From the NCBI GenBank assembly GCA_947446645.1, contig CANFHA010000013.1, forward strand, positions 62,001-126,000: a DNA stretch of 64,000 nucleotides. The letters run 5' to 3'. The notes beneath the pieces were generated by a model. It saw only the letters and a program-made list of their open reading frames with translations, searched no databases and was not told the DNA's origin. This stretch comes from Chitinophagaceae bacterium (lineage in GTDB: Bacteria; Bacteroidota; Bacteroidia; Chitinophagales; Chitinophagaceae). Shown here one piece after another: positions 46,775 to 55,252 of the stretch; positions within the stretch are counted from its first letter, which is position 1, and each line of letters begins with the position of its first letter. The position numbers and the translations under genes were made by a program.

Positions 46775-47632
46775 TTACTTTGGTAATGCGCCATATTCTT
46801 TGAGCACTTCGTGAAGAATATCGATGCGTATCCTGAACCAGTCTTTCGAAGTATCGGAAACGGGCATTTCAAAATTTTCTGCAAAGAAATAGGGATAGTT
46901 GCGCACGCTTGTTTTGTTCATAGATCCTTCCGGCTCTTTGTAATGCTCTATCTTTTCTGAGAAACCAACTACCCAATAAATGTATTTGTCACCTATTTTG
47001 CCTGTGCCTGTTTTGTAGTACAGATTATATTCCGGTGTTTGTTCCTGCAGCATCATTGTTTTCACTATGCGTTGCGAGCGCTCTGAGAATGGCAACTCGG
47101 CAAAATAAAGACGCTTTACAAAACCCGTCTGCTCATCGGGTGTAATCTGCAAAGTGTCATTTAGCCAGAACTCGTCGACCTTGCCGCTCATATTCATATT
47201 GCCGTACTTTACAGTATCCAGGTAATGCTGCATTCTTGCGGGGCCAATGCGGCGTGCTATTTCCTGGTAGTAGGGTACGCTGCTTGCTTTGAATGCCTCG
47301 CGCATGGTTAAATCGCGGTTCCATTCGGTATGATCGCGAACAACGCTATCCCATTTTATAACCAGTTGGTCATCAGGCGCTACTGCGGTTTCGAGTGCTA
47401 CCAGGGAATTAAATATCTTAAAAGTGGAAGCGGGTAACATTCGCTTTGTGCAACGCTCCTTGTTATAATAATAGACCGATTCGTGGTTGTTGTCGCGCAG
47501 GATGAAACCCGCGTCCTTAATCCCATATTTGTCGAAATACTTGCCCCACTCTGCGTGATCTTTTATGCGGACATCGCGGCAGGATGAAATGAAGGCGATA
47601 CATATGCAGGCCAGTAGAACTCTTGAATACAT
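46775..47632 (-). CDS. Class D beta-lactamase-like protein
   Basis: About 285 residues from ATG 47632; a signal with lipobox-like FISSC (Cys at about 18). Class D motifs: STFK (nucleophile Ser and carboxylated Lys), SVPYYQE (SxV), and KTGTG. The predicted -7 box TATCTTTG (complement of 47653-47660) lies directly before this start and supports it. OXA-type members hydrolyse penicillins, but many chromosomal Bacteroidota relatives have unknown substrates. Complete. Confidence 0.88.
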   Translation of the reverse strand: MYSRVLLACICIAFISSCRDVRIKDHAEWGKYFDKYGIKDAGFILRDNNHESVYYYNKERCTKRMLPASTFKIFNSLVALETAVAPDDQLVIKWDSVVRDHTEWNRDLTMREAFKASSVPYYQEIARRIGPARMQHYLDTVKYGNMNMSGKVDEFWLNDTLQITPDEQTGFVKRLYFAELPFSERSQRIVKTMMLQEQTPEYNLYYKTGTGKIGDKYIYWVVGFSEKIEHYKEPEGSMNKTSVRNYPYFFAENFEMPVSDTSKDWFRIRIDILHEVLKEYGALPK

Positions 47633-47652
47633 TCGGTTTTTTATTTGAGGTG

Positions 47653-47660
47653 CAAAGATA
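47653..47660 (-). promoter_or_regulatory. -7 box (TATCTTTG) of the class D beta-lactamase-like gene
   Basis: CAAAGATA on the plus strand, 21 bp before the ATG. It shows that the longer upstream reading frame (to 47785) is not the coding start. Confidence 0.5.
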
Positions 47661-48460
47661 ATCGTAAGAAGCGAGTTGCCGTCTATGCCCGATGCCTGTA
47701 CAGGTGTTATGCCCCATTTTATTTGAAATAATTTTTCGGTGTATATGGGGCATTTTGTTTTCGGGCTAATTTGGCTAATGCTCACATTTACAATAAAATA
47801 CGACTCATATTAGCGTTTAGTGAAATTTCCCATTCTTACCCATTTTTACCCATTCTTACCCGTTATTACTCATTCCTCAGCAATAGAATGGCCAGCTTTC
47901 AAAAAAAAACCATGTAATTTCCTGCTCCAGGAACAACTGGTCCGCAAGCAAAATTTCCCACCGGGCAGCAAAAAAATATTTGCACACATTTATATTGATA
48001 GTCAATGAACTAAGTTGAAATAATTTCCCAAGTGGGAAAATTTATTGCGCATTTTTTGCCGTGTGCAAATAATAGTGGCTTTTAAAAATGGTCACCTACC
48101 TTTTCTCACGGGCAAACATCAATCAGGCGCAATTCCTTAAAATGCAGTGGTCTGCCAAAACGGTAACCATCCAATTGCCCGTATGGCTGCAAATAATGCC
48201 GCAATTACTGCGCCAGAATGTTATGTGGCAGTGAAAAGATTTCCACATTTTTAAACGCATGTTTCCTAATTAATTTTCCGATCGCAAAAAGGTCACATTT
48301 TTTGATACTCCCTCACAAGTTTATTGCTCACCCACGCTCTGAAAAAGTTGCGATTTATCCGCCACACCATAGGGTTATGTTACCCCAATTTGTTGGCCAG
48401 AAACAGGAAGAAGATAGCTTTGCTTTATAGTTTATTCCTAACCAATTAAAATACGTGAAA
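47661..48460. other. Gene-free interval
   Basis: About 800 bp with no gene I accept. A run of (A)CCCATT(C/T)TTACCC words at 47828-47862 is a short tandem repeat. GCCCCAT and ATGGGGC near 47710-47752 form a loose inverted repeat. Confidence 0.4.
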
Positions 48461-48562
48461 ATGAGAGAGAAAGTAGGAGCGCCATTGGTCGGTATCGTAT
48501 TAATGACCATTCCGGTAGGACTTTTTGTTGGTGTCGTTTATCTTATAGCTCACCTGCTGTAA
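48461..48562 (+). CDS. 33-residue predicted membrane protein
   Basis: ATG at 48461 to TAA at 48560-48562. One strong hydrophobic segment (GIVLMTIPVGLFVGVVYLIAH), a charged start (MREKVG) and a clean terminator 85 bp downstream argue that it is a real small gene. It is below the length usually annotated. Function unknown. Confidence 0.5.
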   Translation: MREKVGAPLVGIVLMTIPVGLFVGVVYLIAHLL

Positions 48563-48644
48563 GTGTAATCTAGCAAAAATTATGTAGTAAGTATCCGGTT
48601 CGATTAAGAATACTGATATCCAGGCTATTCTTAAAGAACATTGC

Positions 48645-48675
48645 CAACCTGCAGCGCGCTGCAGGTTGTTTTTTT
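48645..48675 (+). terminator. Intrinsic terminator
   Basis: CAACCTGCAGC pairs with GCTGCAGGTTG around GC (48645-48668), followed by seven T residues. It probably ends the small membrane protein transcript. Confidence 0.85.
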
Positions 48676-48841
48676 GATACTATATCATGACTGCGCAGCT
48701 TGATAGCATTCAGTAAACAAAGTTTTCCATTGCAATCTCACAATTTTAGTGCAATCGGTAAAAAGTACCTTAGAATGCAACGGAAAGATAATGCAGAGAT
48801 GAGATGACTGCGTAGCTTTGTACCAATCAAGAGAGCATTTT

Positions 48842-49249
48842 ATGTCGACCGATCATAGTACAGAGCAGCCAGGCCTATTGCACAGTGTGCTTACTAATAA
48901 ATGCCCGCACTGCAGGCAAGGCGACCTGTTCCTTTATCCCAATGCCTACGACCTGAAAAACACCATGAAGATGCCGGAAGCATGCCCGGTGTGCGGACAG
49001 AAATATGAGCTGCAAACGGGGTTTTATTTCGGAACAGGGTTTGTGAGCTATGGGCTTTCTGTGTTTTTAAGTGGGGTTACATTTGTGGCATGGTGGTTTA
49101 CAATAGGGGTTTCCATCCGCGATAACCGGCTGTTCTGGTGGTTGGGCATAAATGCAGCGCTACTAATATTGCTGCAACCACTGTTACAACGGCTTGCACG
49201 ATCGATCTGGATTTCGTTTTTTATTAGGTACGAACCGAGGGTTGGTTGA
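48842..49249 (+). CDS. DUF983 protein
   Basis: A 135-residue protein from ATG 48842. Two CxxC motifs (NKCPHCRQG, ACPVCGQ) make a zinc ribbon; two to three membrane segments follow (about 60-85 and 95-115). It matches DUF983, a cytoplasmic-membrane family often near cytochrome oxidase genes; its function is not known. The stop codon lies within the repeat tract that begins at 49241. Confidence 0.85.
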   Translation: MSTDHSTEQPGLLHSVLTNKCPHCRQGDLFLYPNAYDLKNTMKMPEACPVCGQKYELQTGFYFGTGFVSYGLSVFLSGVTFVAWWFTIGVSIRDNRLFWWLGINAALLILLQPLLQRLARSIWISFFIRYEPRVG

Positions 49250-49375
49250 TTGGTTGATTAGTTGATTAGTTGATTAGTTGATTAGTTGGTTGATTAGTTG
49301 ATTAGTTGGTTGGTTGGTTGGTTGGTTGGTTGGTTGGTTGGTTAGTTTGTTAGTTTGTTTGTTTGTTTGTTTGTT
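49241..49375. repeat. Simple-sequence repeat tract (TTGATTAG, TTGG and TTTG units)
   Basis: About 130 bp of tandem GTTGATTA, then TTGG, then TTTG units. It covers the 3' end of the DUF983 gene (stop at 49247-49249). The unit length changes twice along the tract. Such tracts change length by slippage. Confidence 0.85.
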
Positions 49376-49496
49376 GTTTCCCGCGTGGGTAGGTTAAAAT
49401 ATATAGGCTGTGTTTTCTGCCTGATTTTGGGGTAATTTTTATATTTTTGATTTTTAGTACTATATTACCATCAAATTCTATTTAAAGACAAGCTTT

Positions 49497-49964
49497 ATGG
49501 CGCAGAAATTACTGTCTGTTGGGAATAAATTTATTGCTGCATTACTGGTGGCTGTTATCGTAACTATTTCTGTGATCTCGTGCACAAAAACAAAGCAGCC
49601 AGCGGCTAACGAACAATTTGTGAGCAACTGGGTGGGCAGCAAAACATGCTGGTACAGCAACCGCCCGGACACGACCCTGACCATAAACGTAACTGAATAC
49701 ATAGGTGCGCAAGCAGGTGACGATAACCTGATCACCATAGGAGAGTCTTTTGGATATACTGATTGCTACCAGGCCTACGCTGTGCTGGGTACGATTAACG
49801 GCAATAACTTCAGCATAGCACCACAGAATTTTTCTGACAGGTGCGGCGCCGGATACCTGATATCCGGAAACGGGAATGTAAGCGCAGCGGGCGTGCTGAC
49901 CATGTCGACCACCATCACCAGCAACACTACTACAACCTGTGTGTTTACTGGAGCTAAGAAATAG
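49497..49964 (+). CDS. Predicted lipoprotein
   Basis: A 155-residue protein with a signal peptide and a lipobox-type end (VISC, Cys about 29). The mature domain is strand-rich with cysteine pairs (KTCWYSNR, GYTDCYQAY, DRCGAGY) and a long Thr-rich tail; it resembles a lipocalin-type Bacteroidota lipoprotein. Predicted TATTTTTG box at 49442-49449. Function unknown. Confidence 0.7.
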   Translation: MAQKLLSVGNKFIAALLVAVIVTISVISCTKTKQPAANEQFVSNWVGSKTCWYSNRPDTTLTINVTEYIGAQAGDDNLITIGESFGYTDCYQAYAVLGTINGNNFSIAPQNFSDRCGAGYLISGNGNVSAAGVLTMSTTITSNTTTTCVFTGAKK

Positions 49965-50010
49965 CAACGCCCCTTTTTGTAAAGCCGGTGTGTTTGGTGC
50001 ATTCGCGCCA

Positions 50011-51474
50011 ATGGTGCCGTTTCCTGGTAGGCGATGTTCGGGCTTATTACTTACTCTGTTTCTCTTTTTCATTTCCTGCAATTCAGGTAATGGTGAGCAG
50101 CGCCAGGCTTCCGGTACTGATTCGCTCTCAAATACAGCTTTTGATGCGTCACTAAAGAATGGTGAAGTGACCGATTCTGTAATGTGCCGTATGGACCATA
50201 GCCAGACGTATGCTCTGTACCTGCCAAAGGGCTACCCGGCGGCACGGTCATATCCTTGTATCTATTTTTTTGATGCCCACGCACGGGGTTCATTGCCAGT
50301 GAGGATATATAAGGATATAGCGGAGCGATATGGATTTGTGCTTGTGGGCTCCAACAATTCTCAGAATGGCGCTGCATGGCCAGAGACCAACGAGCTGGTA
50401 AAAACCATGATGGAGGACAGCCGTGGCAGGATAAACATTGACCCAAAGCGCGTATATACGTCCGGTTTTTCCGGAGGGTCAAGGGTAGCAGCATCTGTAG
50501 CAATATTTAACGGAGGTATAGCCGGTGTGATAGGCTGTGCGGCGGGATTTCCGCAGGTGCAGCAAGCTATACAGCGCAAATTTGATTATGTAGGAATAGC
50601 CGGGAACCATGACTTTAATTTCAGCGAAATGGCCCAGCTGGACAATACGCTGGAGCAGAACGGTTTTCAGCACCAGTTGATCACCAGCAATGGCATGCAT
50701 GGCTGGCCCAATGCTGCAGATCTGGAGACTGCAGTATTGTGGCTGCAAATAAATGCTATAAAAGAACACCTGCAACCAGCAAACGAAACCCTTGTAGGTG
50801 CCATAAAGCGTGATTATGACAATCGAATAGCAGCGGCAATGGCAGCTAAAGACTGGATAACAGCGCATGACCTTGCTGCGGGCGCGGTAAGAGTGCTGAA
50901 TGGCGTCGGAGATGTATCAATATTTAGAAAGCAGTTAGCAGAGATGGAAACTGCGGGCTATAAAGATGCTGTAGCCCGGCAAGCGAAACTGGCACAGGCA
51001 GAGCAAGAGCAGCAGCAGGAAGTACAGTCGCAATTTGCCGGGCAAAATGATAAATGGCTCAGTGAAAAAATAAAGCAGCTGAATAAAAGCGCGGAACATG
51101 CGGGCACACCGCAGGAAGCGCAAATGAACGGCCGTGTACTAAGTTACCTGGAATTTGTGGCGTACATGTATACCGATCATGCACTGAAAGCTGGTGACCC
51201 CGCCAGTGCCTCCAAATACCTTGCCATATTTAAACAAGCCGGGCCGAAAAATCCGGATGGCGGTTATCTAAAGGCAATTTGTTCGATACAGAAAGGCGAT
51301 CATGCAGGGGCGATTGCTGCTTTGAATGAGGCCGCCAGCCTGGGGTATGATGAGGTAGCTAAACTGATAAAGGATCCTGCATTCAGCAGTGTAGCGAATG
51401 ATGAGGGATTTAAAAGAATAGTGCAGCTTGTGCGGGAGAACTATACATCGCGACGTGTGAGCGACCTACATTAA
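50011..51474 (+). CDS. Alpha/beta-hydrolase lipoprotein with a TPR-like C-terminal part
   Basis: About 487 residues from ATG 50011. The start MVPFPGRRCSGLLLTLFLFFISC gives a lipobox (FISC). An alpha/beta-hydrolase domain follows (about 50-265): YALYLPKGYPAARSYPCIYFF, nucleophile in TSGFSGGSRVA, and a His in the NGMHGWPN region. The C-terminal part (about 290-480) is helical and repeat-like (AGDPASASKYLAIFKQAG), resembling TPR repeats. A substrate cannot be named. The reading frame overlaps the previous gene upstream of the start I chose. Confidence 0.75.
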   Translation: MVPFPGRRCSGLLLTLFLFFISCNSGNGEQRQASGTDSLSNTAFDASLKNGEVTDSVMCRMDHSQTYALYLPKGYPAARSYPCIYFFDAHARGSLPVRIYKDIAERYGFVLVGSNNSQNGAAWPETNELVKTMMEDSRGRINIDPKRVYTSGFSGGSRVAASVAIFNGGIAGVIGCAAGFPQVQQAIQRKFDYVGIAGNHDFNFSEMAQLDNTLEQNGFQHQLITSNGMHGWPNAADLETAVLWLQINAIKEHLQPANETLVGAIKRDYDNRIAAAMAAKDWITAHDLAAGAVRVLNGVGDVSIFRKQLAEMETAGYKDAVARQAKLAQAEQEQQQEVQSQFAGQNDKWLSEKIKQLNKSAEHAGTPQEAQMNGRVLSYLEFVAYMYTDHALKAGDPASASKYLAIFKQAGPKNPDGGYLKAICSIQKGDHAGAIAALNEAASLGYDEVAKLIKDPAFSSVANDEGFKRIVQLVRENYTSRRVSDLH

Positions 51475-51480
51475 ACCTAA

Positions 51481-51512
51481 GATGTCGCCACACCGTAAAG
51501 GTGTGGGACATC
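51481..51512. terminator. Bidirectional terminator-like hairpin
   Basis: GATGTC pairs with GACATC and CCACACC with GGTGTGG, with one bulged G (51487). It lies between the convergent 50011-51474 and 51523-51930 genes. There is no strong T-run, so it is a weaker call. Confidence 0.6.
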
Positions 51513-51522
51513 ATCAGTGAAT

Positions 51523-51930
51523 TTATTTTGCTTTCATTTTGTTCCCTTTTGGGTCGTGGGTTACTTCTGCCAGGCCAAGGTGCTCCATTAGTGGCGGGAT
51601 GTACATACCAAAGCGGCCACGGAGGCCTTTTTTCAAACCATACCAACCGCCAACAGGATTGCTCTCTGAGCGGCCCCATGCTTCAACTGTTCCTTCCTTT
51701 GCAGGTTTCTGTTCATCGGCACTTCCCAGTTCCATCCAGTCGCCATGTTTTTTTAGCATTTCGTGGAGGTCAGCCAGAGCACGGTAGTTGTAGTGCAAAA
51801 CTGTTTTCCCAACGGTGCATACGAGAATCGGCTTTCCGTCTTTTTCGTCGGTATGCATAGTGTATTCTGAAGTCAGTGGTGGTGTCTTCAGCTGTGTTGG
51901 CGCTTCTTTTGTCCCGATCTTGTTTTTCAT
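51523..51930 (-). CDS. Uncharacterised protein of the ECF-sigma operon
   Basis: A 135-residue soluble protein with a strand-rich start (YTMHTDEKDGKPILVCTVG), a helix (ALADLHEMLKKHGDW) and a basic C-terminal part rich in Gly. I do not recognise a family. It is the last gene of the sigma-factor operon, 20 bp after the preceding gene. Confidence 0.65.
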   Translation of the reverse strand: MKNKIGTKEAPTQLKTPPLTSEYTMHTDEKDGKPILVCTVGKTVLHYNYRALADLHEMLKKHGDWMELGSADEQKPAKEGTVEAWGRSESNPVGGWYGLKKGLRGRFGMYIPPLMEHLGLAEVTHDPKGNKMKAK

Positions 51931-51950
51931 TTCCTGAATTGAGGTTTGCG

Positions 51951-52259
51951 TTAAAAGATGTTATACGATGCTCCTACTAAAGTTAATAATTCCTGCTTAG
52001 GTGGCGCTTCAGGACTGCTGGCTTTTAATTGTTCCTGGAAGGTTTTAAATGACGGCAGATCAGAGAGCACTTTCTGATCTTCATCCTGCCGGAAAATGAC
52101 TGTGTGCACAAATGTTTTGCCATCGGCATTGAGGCAGGTGTTGTACCTGATGCCCGAATTGGGAAGTTGCTGCAGATCGCTCATTACCTTTTCGATGTTA
52201 GCGCGGTTGGAGGCTGCGAATTCCTGTGTCGTTGTGTAGGTTACTCTTACTATTTTCAT
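51951..52259 (-). CDS. Small protein, possible ABM-type dimeric alpha/beta barrel
   Basis: A 102-residue protein of the form strand-helix-strand-strand-helix (VRVTYTTTQEFAASNRANIEKVM..., IRYNTCLNADGKTFVHTVIF), as in antibiotic biosynthesis monooxygenase-like domains. The fold call is by pattern only. It is third in the operon. Confidence 0.55.
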   Translation of the reverse strand: MKIVRVTYTTTQEFAASNRANIEKVMSDLQQLPNSGIRYNTCLNADGKTFVHTVIFRQDEDQKVLSDLPSFKTFQEQLKASSPEAPPKQELLTLVGASYNIF

Positions 52260-52327
52260 TGTCTTTTTCTTTATGGTTTAATAATTAATAGATACAGGCA
52301 AATTGGTGGAAAGTGTGGTTTATTGCG

Positions 52328-52801
52328 TTATCTCGCGCTCATTATGGTTTCAGCTTCCTGTTTGAGGCTAGTGGCAAATTGCTCAAATGAGGCATTGAAA
52401 GGGGGAATCATTTTTGCGAAGAGCGGGAATAATGGCCCTCCGATTTTTTCGGTCATCGTAAAAGTGACATTGCCCGGTTGACCATTGGAAAGTGTAAATA
52501 CCCTTTGCCCCATGGCGTCGCCCCAAACAAGTTTTTTGTTTGGCTCCCATTCCTTTATTTTCAGTTTATAAGTTCTTTTCGGGTCGAGCGTGGAACGCAG
52601 GTTTATTTTCTCTCCCAGGGCTATTTTGCCATCAATGGAAACAACGGTTGTGTTCCAGCGAGGATAGTCAGATGTATTAGTGAGGAGCGCCCAAATAACT
52701 GATGGATCAGCATCAATATCGATACTTACGGATGTAGTTCTGCTGAAGAGGGACCGTTGTGTAGTGGCTTTACAAGAGCCGGCAATTAATGTTTTTGACA
52801 T
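52328..52801 (-). CDS. SRPBCC (START-like) family protein
   Basis: A 157-residue protein from ATG 52801. The SRPBCC pattern is clear: DADPSVIWALLTNTSDYPRWN at the start, then VTFTMTEKIGG and a C-terminal helix ASFEQFATSLKQEAE. Such proteins bind hydrophobic ligands or help oxidative chemistry. Second gene of the operon led by the ECF sigma factor. Confidence 0.82.
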   Translation of the reverse strand: MSKTLIAGSCKATTQRSLFSRTTSVSIDIDADPSVIWALLTNTSDYPRWNTTVVSIDGKIALGEKINLRSTLDPKRTYKLKIKEWEPNKKLVWGDAMGQRVFTLSNGQPGNVTFTMTEKIGGPLFPLFAKMIPPFNASFEQFATSLKQEAETIMSAR

Positions 52802-52854
52802 AACCGTTTCGTTTTGCTTTGTATTTTGACGAATGAGCAAAACAAAACGATAGG

Positions 52855-53658
52855 CTAAACAGGCGTTTCTATTATATATTTTTCCATCACCTGCCTATTG
52901 TGCTCTAAATGATGCAGTTGCAGGTGTGCGGCTTTAGAGTCAAAGGGGTCTAGTTCTTTCAGTATCTGCAGCCTGAGATCGAACAAGCGCTCTTTATTGC
53001 CTGTTTCGGCTTCTTTTACCAGGTCTATTTTTACAAGCTCCTGCTGCGTATTTTGTTTGGGGTTGAATACGCCGTTCAGCTCGGAGCACTGGTGGCATAC
53101 GCCTTCTTTGTTTATGAGCGCACACCGGCCATCGAATACCTGTATCATTTTAGACCTGCCGGTGTGGAGGTAGTATTTCACCATGGCCTCTGTAGTGTCA
53201 AGGATAGTAGTGATCTCGCTGACTTTAAACTCATAGACCTCCTTCAGGAATACGCAAAGCTGCTGCTCCAGCGGCAGCGATTTTGAGATGCAGGTGAAGC
53301 AAAAGGCGATATGTTCCTTCACTTCAAACTGTGCCTGGGGTGACGTGGAGGCGATTTGCATGGCCTCTTCAAAAAAAGCGGGGTTGCTATGTGCAGCAGC
53401 CTTTGCTATATCAGTCACATTTTCTACCCACCGCTTCTGTGCTCTCAGGTTGTCTTTAGCGAGGTTTGATGCAATAGTGAACAGCCATGTTTTTAAAGAT
53501 GACTCACCGCGAAAGGTGCCGAGTTTGTCAACAGCCCGCAGGTAGGTGTCGTGCACCATATCTTCGGCATCGTGAACGCTGGCGGTGATGCGCAAGAGAT
53601 ATGATCTTAGCTGGCCGGCAATGCTTTGGAATTCACGGTTAAAAATATCGGGAGTCAT
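52855..53658 (-). CDS. ECF RNA polymerase sigma factor with C-terminal extension
   Basis: A 267-residue protein, longer than the usual ECF sigma (about 180-200). Region 2 has HDAEDMVHDTYLRAVDKLGTFRGESSLKTWLFTIASNLAKD; region 4 has LEQQLCVFLKEVYEFKVSEITTILDTTEAMVKYYLHTGRSKM. After about 170 an extension follows with CALINKEGVCHQCSELNG, where three Cys could bind metal or form a redox switch. No anti-sigma gene is adjacent, so the extension may do its own sensing; that is inference. It is first in a four-gene operon. Confidence 0.88.
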   Translation of the reverse strand: MTPDIFNREFQSIAGQLRSYLLRITASVHDAEDMVHDTYLRAVDKLGTFRGESSLKTWLFTIASNLAKDNLRAQKRWVENVTDIAKAAAHSNPAFFEEAMQIASTSPQAQFEVKEHIAFCFTCISKSLPLEQQLCVFLKEVYEFKVSEITTILDTTEAMVKYYLHTGRSKMIQVFDGRCALINKEGVCHQCSELNGVFNPKQNTQQELVKIDLVKEAETGNKERLFDLRLQILKELDPFDSKAAHLQLHHLEHNRQVMEKYIIETPV

Positions 53659-53798
53659 AAGATCCTTTTAATAGCTGTTGTGTTTTCTACCATACATACA
53701 AGCGCATGGGTACGTTTGTGTCCGTTACCTAAATTGGCACAGCAATAACGCTTCCTTTCCAGGAGCAGTGCTATGATTAACCTTTTACTAAAACAGGG

Positions 53799-54605
53799 TT
53801 AGTTGTCCCCGTATTTTTTGTGAAGATCGTTGATGTAGGCAATGGCTTCATCCAACTCATTATCGCGCCAGTCTTTTTTGATCCTTTTCAGAAAATCGCG
53901 TTGCATGACGTAGAGTGGTGTGATGCTGTCCAGGTCTATCGTTGATGCCTTTGGTTGCGGTGCCACCGGTGCCGCCTTTGCCTGCTGAGTGGCCGGGCGG
54001 GGAGTTTCGTCTTCTGTAACGCCAACACTAAACGTAGGTGCTGAGGCCATAGAAGCTGCCCTGCGGACATTGATACCTGCGAGCATGAGCGTATCCTCGA
54101 TATAAAAACGGGTGAGGGAGTTAGTTTCCTCCGCAAGTATTTTTGTAGCCAGCAGCTGAACACCGTTCCACGTGCTGGGGTCTTTAAGTTTTTTAAAGAT
54201 GGAAACGATTGTCTGCATTATGAAATCATCGGGATGGTCGAGTACTGCCTTTTGCAGGTAGGCCTGGATCTTCTCGATATTTTTGAAGTTCTGAGCGGGT
54301 ATGTCCAGGTCTAACTCGCCCGGAATGCTGCCGCCGTTTTCGTAAAAGAGGCGTGCGCAGGTGCCGGCACACTCTATGCTCATTAGCTTCTTTGCAACTT
54401 CAACAGTGCGGTTGATCTGGTCTGCCGGAACCGAAAGCGGGTTGCCTGAAAACACAGCCTGTACCAATGCAATATCGTGGCCGGAGTTAAGTTTGGAACC
54501 GCCACCGGCGAGCTCCATAGAATCGCAGGTGTAGCCGGCGAGATATGCAAACATAACGCGCCCAGCTTCATGGTAGGCGACAGGTATCAGGGGATTGTTT
54601 TCCAT
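53799..54605 (-). CDS. FtsH-like M41 peptidase-domain protein, probably inactive
   Basis: A 268-residue protein whose start resembles the M41 metallopeptidase domain of FtsH without the AAA part: AYHEAGRVMFAYLAGYTCD. The zinc motif HExxH is HEAGR, so the second His is an Arg. The helix SIECAGTCARLFYENGG and the following GELDLDIP resemble the FtsH region that holds the third ligand. C-terminally there is a Pro/Ala/Gln linker and a helix (DDNELDEAIAYINDLHKKYG). A non-catalytic relative is likely. No partner is adjacent. Confidence 0.6.
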   Translation of the reverse strand: MENNPLIPVAYHEAGRVMFAYLAGYTCDSMELAGGGSKLNSGHDIALVQAVFSGNPLSVPADQINRTVEVAKKLMSIECAGTCARLFYENGGSIPGELDLDIPAQNFKNIEKIQAYLQKAVLDHPDDFIMQTIVSIFKKLKDPSTWNGVQLLATKILAEETNSLTRFYIEDTLMLAGINVRRAASMASAPTFSVGVTEDETPRPATQQAKAAPVAPQPKASTIDLDSITPLYVMQRDFLKRIKKDWRDNELDEAIAYINDLHKKYGDN

Positions 54606-54758
54606 AGACTAATCTTTAGTACTGCTAATATAATTAAAAATCGCCCGAGCAGCGAGTTTTTTGCCGTGTATTTCCATTTCAATTTTCGTCAGAATGGGAA
54701 GTATGAAATATTTTGTAGTTTTAAACGTTATATGGGTTAACCTTAAAAACACGCTTCT

Positions 54759-55217
54759 ATGTACCGCTATTTACTTCTTCTTTCTTTGATTGCTATTTCT
54801 ACACTATCCTGTAAGCGCCGTGCGTGTATCAGTTATGGTGTACAGGGAATATTGGTGAGTGCTAGCAGTAGTGTTACCCTAACCGATACCATGATGAAAG
54901 TAGTGCGATACCCTAAGAATGGTTCGTTCCAGAATCCGGTAGATTCTTTTCAGCAGGGGTATGACTATCAGCCCGTTGGTAGCATGACTGTACAATTTGC
55001 TGCATCATCCTTCTCTAACTATGACTATGACCTGCTTTGCACGGTATATCCATCGGGCAAAACCTACCAGGTAACCAAAATAACGCATGAGGATGGCAAG
55101 AGCGATAAGCCGGGTTTCAGCTGTGTGAACCCTGTACATTATTTTGTAAATGGAACGGAGACCGTGATGCCGGGGTACATTGGCATGCAGGGGTTTGTGC
55201 TTAATATCACTTATTAG
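54759..55217 (+). CDS. Predicted lipoprotein
   Basis: A 152-residue protein with a signal peptide and lipobox TLSC (Cys18). The mature part is strand-rich with cysteines at CISYGVQG, LLCTVYPSG and FSCVNPVH. Unknown family. It is transcribed alone. Confidence 0.65.
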   Translation: MYRYLLLLSLIAISTLSCKRRACISYGVQGILVSASSSVTLTDTMMKVVRYPKNGSFQNPVDSFQQGYDYQPVGSMTVQFAASSFSNYDYDLLCTVYPSGKTYQVTKITHEDGKSDKPGFSCVNPVHYFVNGTETVMPGYIGMQGFVLNITY

Positions 55218-55252
55218 GTTTGGCCATAGCCTTCTGTTTGTGAGCGGGCTGT

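Noticed and set aside
47710-47862. A regulatory RNA between the class D beta-lactamase gene and the small membrane protein
   Set aside because: Only loose inverted repeats and low-complexity CCCATT words are present; no promoter or terminator was found there.
49241-49375. CRISPR array
   Set aside because: The repeats are short simple-sequence units with no distinct spacers.
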